Assembly: GCA_025935435.1 (NCBI GenBank)
Contig: JAICVH010000223.1
Coordinates: 1 to 5,116 of the forward strand
Source of the DNA: Burkholderiales bacterium
Lineage (GTDB): Bacteria > Pseudomonadota > Gammaproteobacteria > Burkholderiales > Casimicrobiaceae
DNA: 5,116 nucleotides
Direction of reading: 5' to 3'
This document shows, piece by piece, positions 1 through 5,116 of this stretch. The translations under genes and the position numbers were made by a program. The notes beneath the pieces are model-generated. The model made no database searches, was not told the DNA's origin, and was given only the letters and a program-made list of their open reading frames with translations. The stretch's first letter is position 1, and the number at the start of each line of letters is the position of its first letter.

Positions 1-1388
1 CCCTGGTAGCCGGTGACGACGCGGGCAGGGATGCCGGCTGCGCGCAGCATCACGACGAATGCGCTCGCGTAGTGCTCGCAGAATCCGCGCCGCGTGTCGA
101 ACAGGAACGCGTCGACGGGCGCGTCCTCCATCAGCGGCGGCGCGAGCGTGTAGAAGAACGGCTCATCGCGAAACCACTGCAGGACTGCACGGATGAATCG
201 GCGGTCGTCCGGGTAGTCCTCTCGTAACGAGCGCGCGAACGCGATCGTGCGCGGATTGGCGGGTGGTTCGCGCAGATTGATCTGGGCATCGCGCGCCGAG
301 GCGACCGGGTAGCTGTCGGTCAACGAGGACTGGATCGAATAACGCAGCGGTTGCGTGATCGGAGCGCGCATCAGCAGTTGCTGTTCGCGCGAGTATCCGG
401 CGTAGCCGCCCGCGCTGCCGCGCATCCCCGGATCGGACTCGAGTTGCGGCGCGCCGGACGGAAATTCGAGTGCAAACAGCCACGGATGATCGTTCGGTTC
501 GAGCGTCACCGTGTAGCGCGACGTCGATCCATTGCCACTCGCGAGCCTGCCACCGAGCAGCGGCGACAGGCTGCGCCATTCGCGGCCATTGAACAGCGAC
601 AGCACGGGACCGCGCCAGTAACGCAATCGCGATGGCGGCGGTTCACCGTCGAAATCGACGCGGAAGGCGACCGTATCGTTCAATGCGAGCTCGCTGATCG
701 ACCCGGGCGACATCCGATCGGAGAGGCCGGTCGTCGCCGCGCGGTCCGCGGGCAGACCCCACAGCGGCGTTGCAAGGCGCGGAAACAACACGAACAGCGC
801 GGCCGCGATCGGCAGTCCCTGCGCAAGCATCGCGGCCGTGCGTCGAAGTGTCGCGCGCCACGGTGGGCGTGCCGTCGCCGTCGGATCGTCGAAAGCGAGC
901 GCTTCGAGCGCGCCGCCAACCGCGAGCACCGCGGGCAGTGCCGCCACCGCGGCGAGCATCGACTGGCTGTAGAAGAACGGTGTGATCAGCAGAAAGATCG
1001 CGAGGCAGATGAGCAGCGAGCCGTCGCGCAGCGTTCGCACTTCGAGGAACTTGATGCCAACGAGTACGAACAGGAATGCGACGCACGGATCGCGTCCGAC
1101 GAAGTAGCCGTACGATTTTCGAATCGCGAACGCGATGGCGAGGGCGAACACTGCGAGCGCCCATGACGGAATGTGCGCCGGCGTCGCGCGCGGGCGCGCG
1201 CGATCGCGCCGCAACAATGCAAAGCGAAGCAGTACGAGCGCAATGCCGAACGCTGCGACCCAGATCGGCAGATGCACCGCCTGTGGGATCTGCGCAGCGG
1301 CGAGCAGTACGCCGAGGCTCGTCATCTGCGCCGGCGTCAACAGCGGCGCCGGTGCTGCAGCGGCGCGATGGGTCCAACGTACTTTCAA
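1..1388 (-). CDS. tgpA: TgpA-type transglutaminase-like membrane protein (3' end cut by window edge)
   Basis: Multi-pass inner-membrane protein with a periplasmic transglutaminase-like (papain-fold) domain; in Pseudomonas aeruginosa the homologue TgpA is essential, with a proposed envelope role. My minus-strand reading gives 462 codons plus two bases. Hydrophobic stretches lie near residues 23-59 (two helices around HLPIWV), 75-89, 102-115, 124-140, 145-165 and 185-202. Family signatures follow: FPRLATPLWGLP (202-213), TGLSDRMSPGSISEL (220-234) and LRYWRGPVLSLFNGREW (255-271). The catalytic-cysteine motif RRGFCEHYASAF (433-444) puts the nucleophile at Cys437 (bases 80-78). The catalytic His and Asp and the usual C-terminal membrane helix would lie beyond the left edge. 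The start chosen is TTG at 1388-1386, which overlaps the DUF58 stop as TTGA and keeps the whole N-terminal membrane region. An in-frame ATG at 1325-1323 (residue 22) is the alternative. No clear Shine-Dalgarno is visible at either. Last gene of the moxR-DUF58-tgpA operon within this view. Confidence 0.93.
   Translation of the reverse strand, partial: MKVRWTHRAAAAPAPLLTPAQMTSLGVLLAAAQIPQAVHLPIWVAAFGIALVLLRFALLRRDRARPRATPAHIPSWALAVFALAIAFAIRKSYGYFVGRDPCVAFLFVLVGIKFLEVRTLRDGSLLICLAIFLLITPFFYSQSMLAAVAALPAVLAVGGALEALAFDDPTATARPPWRATLRRTAAMLAQGLPIAAALFVLFPRLATPLWGLPADRAATTGLSDRMSPGSISELALNDTVAFRVDFDGEPPPSRLRYWRGPVLSLFNGREWRSLSPLLGGRLASGNGSTSRYTVTLEPNDHPWLFALEFPSGAPQLESDPGMRGSAGGYAGYSREQQLLMRAPITQPLRYSIQSSLTDSYPVASARDAQINLREPPANPRTIAFARSLREDYPDDRRFIRAVLQWFRDEPFFYTLAPPLMEDAPVDAFLFDTRRGFCEHYASAFVVMLRAAGIPARVVTGYQ
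1385..1388 (-). other. DUF58 stop / tgpA start overlap (TTGA)
   Basis: On the minus strand the DUF58 stop TGA (1387-1385) overlaps a TTG (1388-1386) that opens the tgpA frame. It mirrors the GTGA join upstream, which supports TTG as the start, although a downstream ATG at 1325 remains possible. No Shine-Dalgarno is evident. Confidence 0.65.
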
Positions 1389-2365
1389 GGCATCAGCGCC
1401 AACGCGGTCAATGCAGTGCGCCGGTGTTCGCGTCCCGAACCCGTCGCGAGGCGCGTGCCGGGGATCGTCAGCGCGAAGGGTCGTGTCGTGCGCTCCGCCG
1501 CGAGTATCCAGGCGCAAAGCCTCGATAGTCGCGCTTCGGCTTCGAGCTCCCGGGGCATGCGCGCCCAATCGAGCGCGAGCGGACCACCTCCGCCCGTGCC
1601 CTCGAACGACTTCGAGAACCATCCCGCCCCGCGCGCGACCGCTTTCCACGCGACGCGCTGCAGCGGGTCGCCCCGTTGGTATTCCCGCAATCCCGCGAGG
1701 TCCGCGTCATCACCTTGCCCGTGCGCATGCGGGTCGATGCCGCGTTCCCCGGTGGGCAACGGAGGCGGGTGCGCTTCCGGCGCCGGATAGGCGATGCCCG
1801 ACAACGGGAAGTGCACGTACGCCCAGCCGCGCCAGAGCCCGAGTGGATGATTCGAGGACAGCGTGACGCGTCCCAGCGGCACGCGTCCACGCTTCATCGC
1901 CGGCGCGGCGAGCGTGACCGTCTGCGTCGATGCCGCGGCGACCGACGCCTTGGCGCGCACGTTGTTCGCGGCGATGCTGATCGCATGACGATCGATCGCA
2001 CCGGCGGATACGGCGAGCGAAAAGACGACGTTGCCGCCGACGAACGCGTCGCTGGCAGCGAGCGGCTTGACTTCGATGCCGGCCAGGTTGCGAAACGTGT
2101 GCAGCAGCGCCGCTGCGACGAGCCCGCTGAGCGCGAACGTGACGCCGAGTCCGAGCGACAGCGCGTAGTTGAGCGACGTCAGCAGCATCATCAGCAACGT
2201 CGCGATGACTGCATATCCGCGCCGCGTGGGCAGGATGTAGATGCGCGAATGTCGCAGCACGACCGGTGCCCGATCGGCGGGCGCGGCGCGAAACGCACGT
2301 TGTCGCACGCGCGCCAGCGCGTCGGTCACGACGCTGCGCGCGTCGCGCGTGACGACCGCGTTCAC
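1385..2365 (-). CDS. DUF58 domain membrane protein, partner of MoxR and TgpA
   Basis: Predicted 326-residue membrane-anchored DUF58 protein; biochemical function is not established for the family, and its genetic association with MoxR and TgpA suggests a chaperone/client or envelope assembly complex. A basic N-terminus ends in RIYILPTRRGY (41-51), followed by two adjacent membrane helices (about 51-66 and 68-88) and the motif LLHTFRNLAGIEV (87-99). A beta-rich region follows, then a Pro/Gly/His-rich linker, then the DUF58 signature GLREYQRGDPLQRVAWKAVA (225-244) with KSFEG (252-256). The C-terminal half has the vWA-like strand PLALDW (262-267) but lacks a DxSxS metal site. The start is GTG at 2365-2363, overlapping the moxR stop as GTGA. 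The reading frame stays open upstream to 2509 (48 more codons), but that extension lies wholly over moxR, is Arg/Cys/Gly-rich and resembles no DUF58 N-terminus. The stop (1387-1385) overlaps the tgpA start. Confidence 0.93.
   Translation of the reverse strand: MNAVVTRDARSVVTDALARVRQRAFRAAPADRAPVVLRHSRIYILPTRRGYAVIATLLMMLLTSLNYALSLGLGVTFALSGLVAAALLHTFRNLAGIEVKPLAASDAFVGGNVVFSLAVSAGAIDRHAISIAANNVRAKASVAAASTQTVTLAAPAMKRGRVPLGRVTLSSNHPLGLWRGWAYVHFPLSGIAYPAPEAHPPPLPTGERGIDPHAHGQGDDADLAGLREYQRGDPLQRVAWKAVARGAGWFSKSFEGTGGGGPLALDWARMPRELEAEARLSRLCAWILAAERTTRPFALTIPGTRLATGSGREHRRTALTALALMP
2362..2365 (-). other. moxR stop / DUF58 start overlap (GTGA)
   Basis: On the minus strand the moxR stop TGA (2364-2362) shares its TG with the GTG start of the DUF58 gene (2365-2363). 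No good Shine-Dalgarno precedes the GTG, so re-initiation by terminating ribosomes is the likely route. That coupling is inferred; the overlap itself is seen directly. Confidence 0.85.
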
Positions 2366-3333
2366 GGCAGCGGAACGGCGCGAATCAATGTCTGCGCTTG
2401 CAATGCACCCGCGCGTGCACCGCCGGCAAGGCGATGACCCGCAACCGCGGGGAAGACCGCCTGCACGTCTTCCGGCACCGCCATCGGGCGACCTGCGAGC
2501 AGTGCCCACGCGCGAGCCGCCGACAACAGCATGAGACCCGCGCGCGGGCTCAAGCCCCGCCGTGCACCCGCTTCACCGCTCGCGCCGGCGGTCTGGCCGG
2601 GCAGATGACCGCGCGAGGCGGCCAGCAGCGATTGCACATAGTCGAGCAGCGCCGGCGCGACATGAATCGCGGCCGCTTCGCGTTGCCAGTCGGCGAGCGT
2701 CGCCGGATCGGCCTGCGGCACCAGGTCGACGAGCTTGGCGCGGCGATCGCCACCCGCTAGCAGTTCGCGTTCTGCGACGGCGTCGGGATAACCGAGTTCG
2801 ATCGCGATCAGGAAGCGATCGAGCTGTGATTCGGGGAGCGGATACGCGCCGATTTGCTCGACGGGATTTTGCGTCGCAATGACAAAGAACGGCTCCGGCA
2901 GCGGGCGCGTCTGCCCGTCCTGCGACACCTGACGCTCTTCCATCGCTTCCAGCAGCGCGCTCTGCGTCTTCGGGGGCGCGCGGTTGATCTCGTCGGCGAG
3001 GACCACCGAATGGAAAATCGGCCCGGCGTGGAAACGGAACGTCTGCGTGCGTTCGTCGTAGACGGACACGCCGAGCACGTCCGCCGGCAGCAAATCGCTC
3101 GTGAACTGGATGCGCGCGTACTTGAGGCCGAGCGCTGCGGCGAGCGCGTGCGCAAGCGTCGACTTGCCGACGCCCGGAATGTCCTCGATCAGCAGGTGAC
3201 CGCGCGCAAGCAGGCAGGCGAGCGCCAGCTTGAGCGGCTCGTCCTTGCCGACGACGATTTGCGCCAGTTGCTGCAAAACGACGGCGAGCCGGTGCGCGGT
3301 CGGGACGGCTTGCGAAGCGGAACGAACGGTCAT
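2362..3333 (-). CDS. MoxR-family AAA+ ATPase
   Basis: Cytoplasmic AAA+ ATPase of the MoxR family, 323 residues, close to the family's usual 300-330. MoxR proteins are thought to act as ATP-driven chaperones that mature or insert cofactors into partner proteins, commonly encoded beside DUF58 or vWA genes. Visible motifs are Walker A EDIPGVGKST (50-59), Walker B VVLADEINRA (110-119), LLEAMEERQVS (127-137), sensor 1 ATQNP (153-157), the PLPESQLDRF segment (165-174) and the sensor-2 region LSPRA (261-265). The lid ends in AVAGHRLAGG and AVPLP, as is usual. A Gly/Ala-rich stretch of about a dozen residues just before LSPRA looks like a small insertion compared with typical members. The ATG at 3333-3331 is preceded by no purine-rich Shine-Dalgarno, and an in-frame TAA lies upstream without another start. 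First gene of the leftward operon, four bases overlapping DUF58, transcribed divergently from the deacetylase gene. The family is certain; its specific client is inferred from neighbours only. Confidence 0.96.
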   Translation of the reverse strand: MTVRSASQAVPTAHRLAVVLQQLAQIVVGKDEPLKLALACLLARGHLLIEDIPGVGKSTLAHALAAALGLKYARIQFTSDLLPADVLGVSVYDERTQTFRFHAGPIFHSVVLADEINRAPPKTQSALLEAMEERQVSQDGQTRPLPEPFFVIATQNPVEQIGAYPLPESQLDRFLIAIELGYPDAVAERELLAGGDRRAKLVDLVPQADPATLADWQREAAAIHVAPALLDYVQSLLAASRGHLPGQTAGASGEAGARRGLSPRAGLMLLSAARAWALLAGRPMAVPEDVQAVFPAVAGHRLAGGARAGALQAQTLIRAVPLP

Positions 3334-3368
3334 TGGACGGGCCGATAAGTCGGTTGGGGACGATGCGC

Positions 3369-3398
3369 ACTTTAGCCTTTACGGTGAACGCTCGTCAC
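3369..3398 (-). promoter_or_regulatory. Candidate sigma70-like promoter for the moxR operon
   Basis: Reading the minus strand, GTGACG (3398-3393) could serve as the -35 box and TAAAGT (3374-3369) as the -10 box, four of six consensus matches each, with an 18-base spacer. This would place the transcript start near 3362 and a leader of about 28 bases before the moxR ATG at 3333. Matches are weak and were found by eye in the only stretch where a promoter for this operon must lie. Confidence 0.28.
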
Positions 3399-3420
3399 GC
3401 CGCGCCGACGGCGCTAGACT
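3392..3420 (+). promoter_or_regulatory. Candidate sigma70-like promoter for the deacetylase-Rieske genes
   Basis: TCGTCA (3392-3397) and TAGACT (3415-3420) are separated by 17 bases, with four of six consensus matches in each box. The transcript would begin near 3427, leaving a leader of about 90 bases before the GTG at 3520. The -35 box shares bases with the proposed leftward -35 box, so the two promoters would compete if both are real. Confidence 0.28.
3402..3414. repeat. 13-base inverted repeat inside the rightward promoter spacer
   Basis: GCGCCG-A-CGGCGC is a perfect inverted repeat with a single central base. The one-base centre makes it a poor hairpin but a possible binding site for a dimeric regulator. 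It sits between the proposed -35 and -10 boxes of the rightward promoter. Short GC-only palindromes arise easily by chance at this base composition, so a regulatory role is only a suggestion. Confidence 0.3.
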
Positions 3421-3506
3421 TCGAAGGCACGGACGGTCGTTCCAACGGGGTCGTAGGCTTCTGAGGGCTGACCGCCGCTGCGCTCGCCGCCTTCTCGCTC
3501 ATCCTC

Positions 3507-3518
3507 GCTTTCGAAAGC
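3507..3518. repeat. 12-base perfect palindrome beside the deacetylase start
   Basis: GCTTTCGAAAGC is perfectly self-complementary and ends one base before the GTG start at 3520. Its right arm contains the only purine run (GAAAG, 3513-3517) that could act as a weak ribosome-binding site. It could be an operator or could affect translation initiation, but chance is not excluded. Confidence 0.4.
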
Positions 3519-3519
3519 C

Positions 3520-4446
3520 GTGGCCACCACTGCGTACATCACCCACCCATCTTGCCTGCTGCACGAGATGGGACCCGATCATCCGGAATGCCCGGAGCGG
3601 CTCGCATCGATCAACGATCACATGATCGCGCTCGGCCTCGATGGACACGTCGTGAGACACGAAGCGACCCGCGCAACGCGCGAACAGCTGTCGCGCGTAC
3701 ACGCAGCCGCGTACGTCGAGGCGATCGAGCGCGCGGCACCGTCCAGCGGGCTGCGCTACCTGGATCCCGACACCGCGCTCAACCGACATTCGGTGGAAGC
3801 GGCGCTGCATGCGGCAGGTGCAGTCGTCAATGCGGTGGACCTGGTTTGCGGCGGCGAGTACATGACGGCGTTTTGCGCGGTGCGGCCGCCCGGTCACCAT
3901 GCGGAAAGCGGGCGTGCAATGGGATTCTGTGTCTTCAACAACGTTGCCGTCGGTGCGGCGCACGCGCTTGCCGTGCATGGGCTGTCACGCGTGGCGATCG
4001 TTGACTTCGACGTCCACCATGGCAACGGGACCGAGGAAATGTATTCGGACGACGAACATGTGCTGATGGTGTCGACGTTCCAGTATCCGCTCTACCCGTA
4101 TTCGGGCGTTGACAACCCGGCACCGAACATGGTCAACGTTCCCCTTGCCGCCGGCAGCGGCAGTGCTCAATTCCGTGCCGCGGTCACCGACCGCTGGCTG
4201 CCGGCGCTCGATGCGTTCGAGCCCGAGTTGATCGTGATCTCTGCGGGATTCGACGCGCACCGCGACGATCCGCTCGCGGGCCTGGCATTCACCGAAGACG
4301 ATTACGCGTGGGTCACGCAGCAACTGATGGCTGTCGCGCGCCGGTACGCGAGCGGTCGCGTCGTTTCGTCGCTCGAAGGCGGCTACGCGTTGTCGGCGCT
4401 CGGCCGCAGCGCGGCGGCGCACGTTCGCGAATTGATCTCAGCGTGA
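3520..4446 (+). CDS. Histone-deacetylase / acetoin-utilisation family zinc deacetylase
   Basis: Predicted zinc-dependent amidohydrolase of the histone deacetylase superfamily, 308 residues, a normal length for bacterial members; likely cytoplasmic with no signal peptide. Such enzymes remove acetyl groups from lysines, polyamines or other small amides; the substrate cannot be told here. The N-terminal signature MGPDHPECPERL (17-28) is present. The active-site pair H126-H127 lies in RPPGHHAESG, followed by GFCVFNN (135-141). Predicted zinc ligands are D164 and H166 in DFDVHHGNGT (162-171), and D245 in SAGFDAHRDDPLAG. The catalytic-type tyrosine is Y289 in LEGGY. All expected catalytic residues are intact. 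GTG at 3520 is the first start after in-frame stops at 3454 and 3466, and it is needed to keep the conserved THPSCLLHEMG segment; the next start, Met17, would cut into it. The ribosome-binding site is weak. Head of a rightward pair with the Rieske-like gene 13 bases downstream. Confidence 0.94.
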   Translation: MATTAYITHPSCLLHEMGPDHPECPERLASINDHMIALGLDGHVVRHEATRATREQLSRVHAAAYVEAIERAAPSSGLRYLDPDTALNRHSVEAALHAAGAVVNAVDLVCGGEYMTAFCAVRPPGHHAESGRAMGFCVFNNVAVGAAHALAVHGLSRVAIVDFDVHHGNGTEEMYSDDEHVLMVSTFQYPLYPYSGVDNPAPNMVNVPLAAGSGSAQFRAAVTDRWLPALDAFEPELIVISAGFDAHRDDPLAGLAFTEDDYAWVTQQLMAVARRYASGRVVSSLEGGYALSALGRSAAAHVRELISA

Positions 4447-4449
4447 GGA
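4445..4449 (+). promoter_or_regulatory. Ribosome-binding site overlapping the deacetylase stop codon
   Basis: GAGGA begins inside the TGA stop of the deacetylase gene (4444-4446) and ends ten bases before the ATG at 4460. It is the clearest Shine-Dalgarno in the window. Its position suggests that translation of the Rieske-like gene is coupled to that of the deacetylase. Confidence 0.6.
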
Positions 4450-4459
4450 TAGCCGTCCG

Positions 4460-5116
4460 ATGAATCGCCGTGATTTCCTGGGCTCGTGCACGTTGCTGCC
4501 GAGCATCGCCGCGCTTGCAACCGCTGATGCGACGGCGGACGAGGCGCAGATCCGCCGTTACACGCGCTCGCTGCTGGTCGACATTCACGGCGCACCGATC
4601 CGCCCGGCTTCCCTTGCCGCGGAGACGAATTACGTGTTCCAGTATCCATTCGCGGCGACGCCGTGCTTCCTGCTGCGACTGCCCGAGGCGATCGCGGCGG
4701 TGCCATCGCTGCATCGAGAGCGCGGAGGAAGCTACGTTGCACCTGGCGGCGTCGGGCCTGCACGAAACGTCGTTTCCTTCTCGGCGATCTGCGCGCACAA
4801 GCTCGCGTATCCGACGCGCGATGTCTCGTTCATTCGCTATCAGAAAGCGCGTTCGTCGACGTCGTCCGGGCGTGTCATCCACTGTTGTGCCGACCATAGC
4901 GTCTACGACCCGATGGCGGGTGCGCGAGTCGTTGCCGGTCCGGCACCCCAGCCGCTCGCGTCGATCGCGCTCGAGCACGATGCGGGCAAGGACGAATTGT
5001 GGGCGCTTGGTACCGTGGGCGCCGAGCAGTTCGGGCCGTTCTTCGAAAAATACGCGTTCAAGCTCGAGCTCGAGTACGGCGGCCTCGACCGGGCGCGCCA
5101 GCCCGTCGATGCAACG
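4460..5116 (+). CDS. Tat-exported Rieske-like [2Fe-2S] protein (3' end cut by window edge)
   Basis: Predicted periplasmic iron-sulfur electron-transfer protein; 219 codons are visible and the frame is open at the right edge. The N-terminus MNRRDFLGS carries a twin-arginine motif, followed by a moderately hydrophobic segment (10-22) and possible A-x-A cleavage sites after A22 or A26. A region of unknown role follows (RYTRSLLVDIHG, 33-44, and YPFAATPCFLLRLP, 62-75). The Rieske-type ligands are C111-x-H113 (ICAHKL) and C143-x2-H146 (HCCADHSVYDP). After them come the family-like YDP and the AGPAPQPL segment (159-166). Oddities are the 29 residues between the two ligand pairs, against about 16 in cytochrome bc1 Rieske proteins, and no cysteines at the usual disulfide positions. 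ATG at 4460 is supported by GAGGA ten bases upstream and by the Tat motif starting at once. Redox partner unknown; it could be beyond the right edge. Cluster binding is inferred from the motif. Confidence 0.85.
   Translation, partial: MNRRDFLGSCTLLPSIAALATADATADEAQIRRYTRSLLVDIHGAPIRPASLAAETNYVFQYPFAATPCFLLRLPEAIAAVPSLHRERGGSYVAPGGVGPARNVVSFSAICAHKLAYPTRDVSFIRYQKARSSTSSGRVIHCCADHSVYDPMAGARVVAGPAPQPLASIALEHDAGKDELWALGTVGAEQFGPFFEKYAFKLELEYGGLDRARQPVDAT

Larger units (their letters stand above)
3334..3519. other. Divergent intergenic region between moxR and the deacetylase gene
   Basis: The only sizeable non-coding stretch. It must contain the promoters for both the leftward and rightward gene sets. 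No tRNA, riboswitch or terminator hairpin followed by a T-run was recognised in it. A 33-codon frame (ATG 3363 to TGA 3464, plus strand) crosses it but has no ribosome-binding site. Confidence 0.8.

Noticed and set aside
351..1166. Long plus-strand open frame (271 codons) opposite tgpA
   Set aside because: Its translation is an Arg/Glu/Gln-rich low-complexity product with no motif, typical of the antisense of a GC-rich gene. The minus strand here encodes the clear TgpA sequence.
1135..1866. Plus-strand open frame of 243 codons across the tgpA/DUF58 junction
   Set aside because: Arg/Ala/Pro-rich with no recognisable domain, and antisense to two well-supported genes.
1676..2437. Plus-strand open frame of 253 codons opposite the DUF58 gene
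   Set aside because: Composition is dominated by Arg, Asp and Ala as expected for a shadow frame, and it shows no family signature.
2366..2509. 48-codon N-terminal extension of the DUF58 protein starting at 2509
   Set aside because: It lies entirely within the moxR coding sequence and its Cys/Arg/Gly-rich sequence is unlike DUF58 N-termini. The GTG at 2365 gives a standard gene overlap.
3363..3464. 33-residue plus-strand ORF in the divergent spacer
   Set aside because: It has no ribosome-binding site, starts within the proposed leftward promoter, and its peptide has no recognisable feature. A chance frame is more likely.
4460..4489. Lipobox LGSC at residues 7-10 of the Rieske-like protein
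   Set aside because: The cysteine would follow only nine residues with no hydrophobic core before it, so lipoprotein processing is implausible. The twin-arginine signal with later A-x-A cleavage fits better.
4313..4978. Minus-strand open frame of 221 codons over the deacetylase and Rieske-like genes
   Set aside because: It runs opposite two genes with intact catalytic or ligand motifs, and its Arg-rich translation is a typical shadow.

Overview
The window comes from a GC-rich proteobacterium, most likely a betaproteobacterium of the Burkholderiales type. This is inferred from the strong G/C bias at third codon positions, the tightly packed genes, and family-level resemblance of the proteins. 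No rRNA or marker gene is present to fix the taxon. There are five protein-coding genes, two cut by the window edges, and no RNA gene, mobile element or CRISPR array was recognised. The non-coding sequence is one divergent intergenic gap of 186 bases plus a 13-base gap.

Left block, minus strand (3333 down to 1): a three-gene operon reading right to left. It contains a MoxR-type AAA+ ATPase (3333-2362), a membrane-anchored DUF58 protein (2365-1385), and the N-terminal two thirds of TgpA (1388-1, running off the left edge), a multi-pass membrane protein with a periplasmic transglutaminase-like domain. Both internal joins are four-base stop/start overlaps using non-ATG starts (GTGA at 2365-2362, TTGA at 1388-1385), so translation is probably coupled. 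MoxR plus DUF58 plus transglutaminase is a widespread conserved cassette. The ATPase is thought to act as a chaperone or remodeller for the membrane and periplasmic partners, and TgpA is implicated in envelope or periplasmic protein processing.

Middle (3334-3519): the divergent spacer. It holds weak sigma70-like promoter candidates for both directions that share bases, and two short perfect inverted repeats. One of the repeats lies directly against the GTG start of the rightward gene.

Right block, plus strand (3520 onward): a class II-like histone-deacetylase/acetoin-utilisation family metallohydrolase with a complete zinc site (3520-4446). After 13 bases, with its Shine-Dalgarno overlapping the deacetylase stop codon, comes a Tat-signal Rieske-like [2Fe-2S] protein (4460 to beyond 5116). 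The second gene has an atypical cluster-binding layout: C-x-H and C-x2-H separated by 29 residues, and no cysteines placed to form the usual disulfide. The left block is ordinary conserved machinery. The deacetylase/Rieske pair and the unusual Rieske domain are the parts most worth a second look. I found no convincing evidence of a wholly new system.
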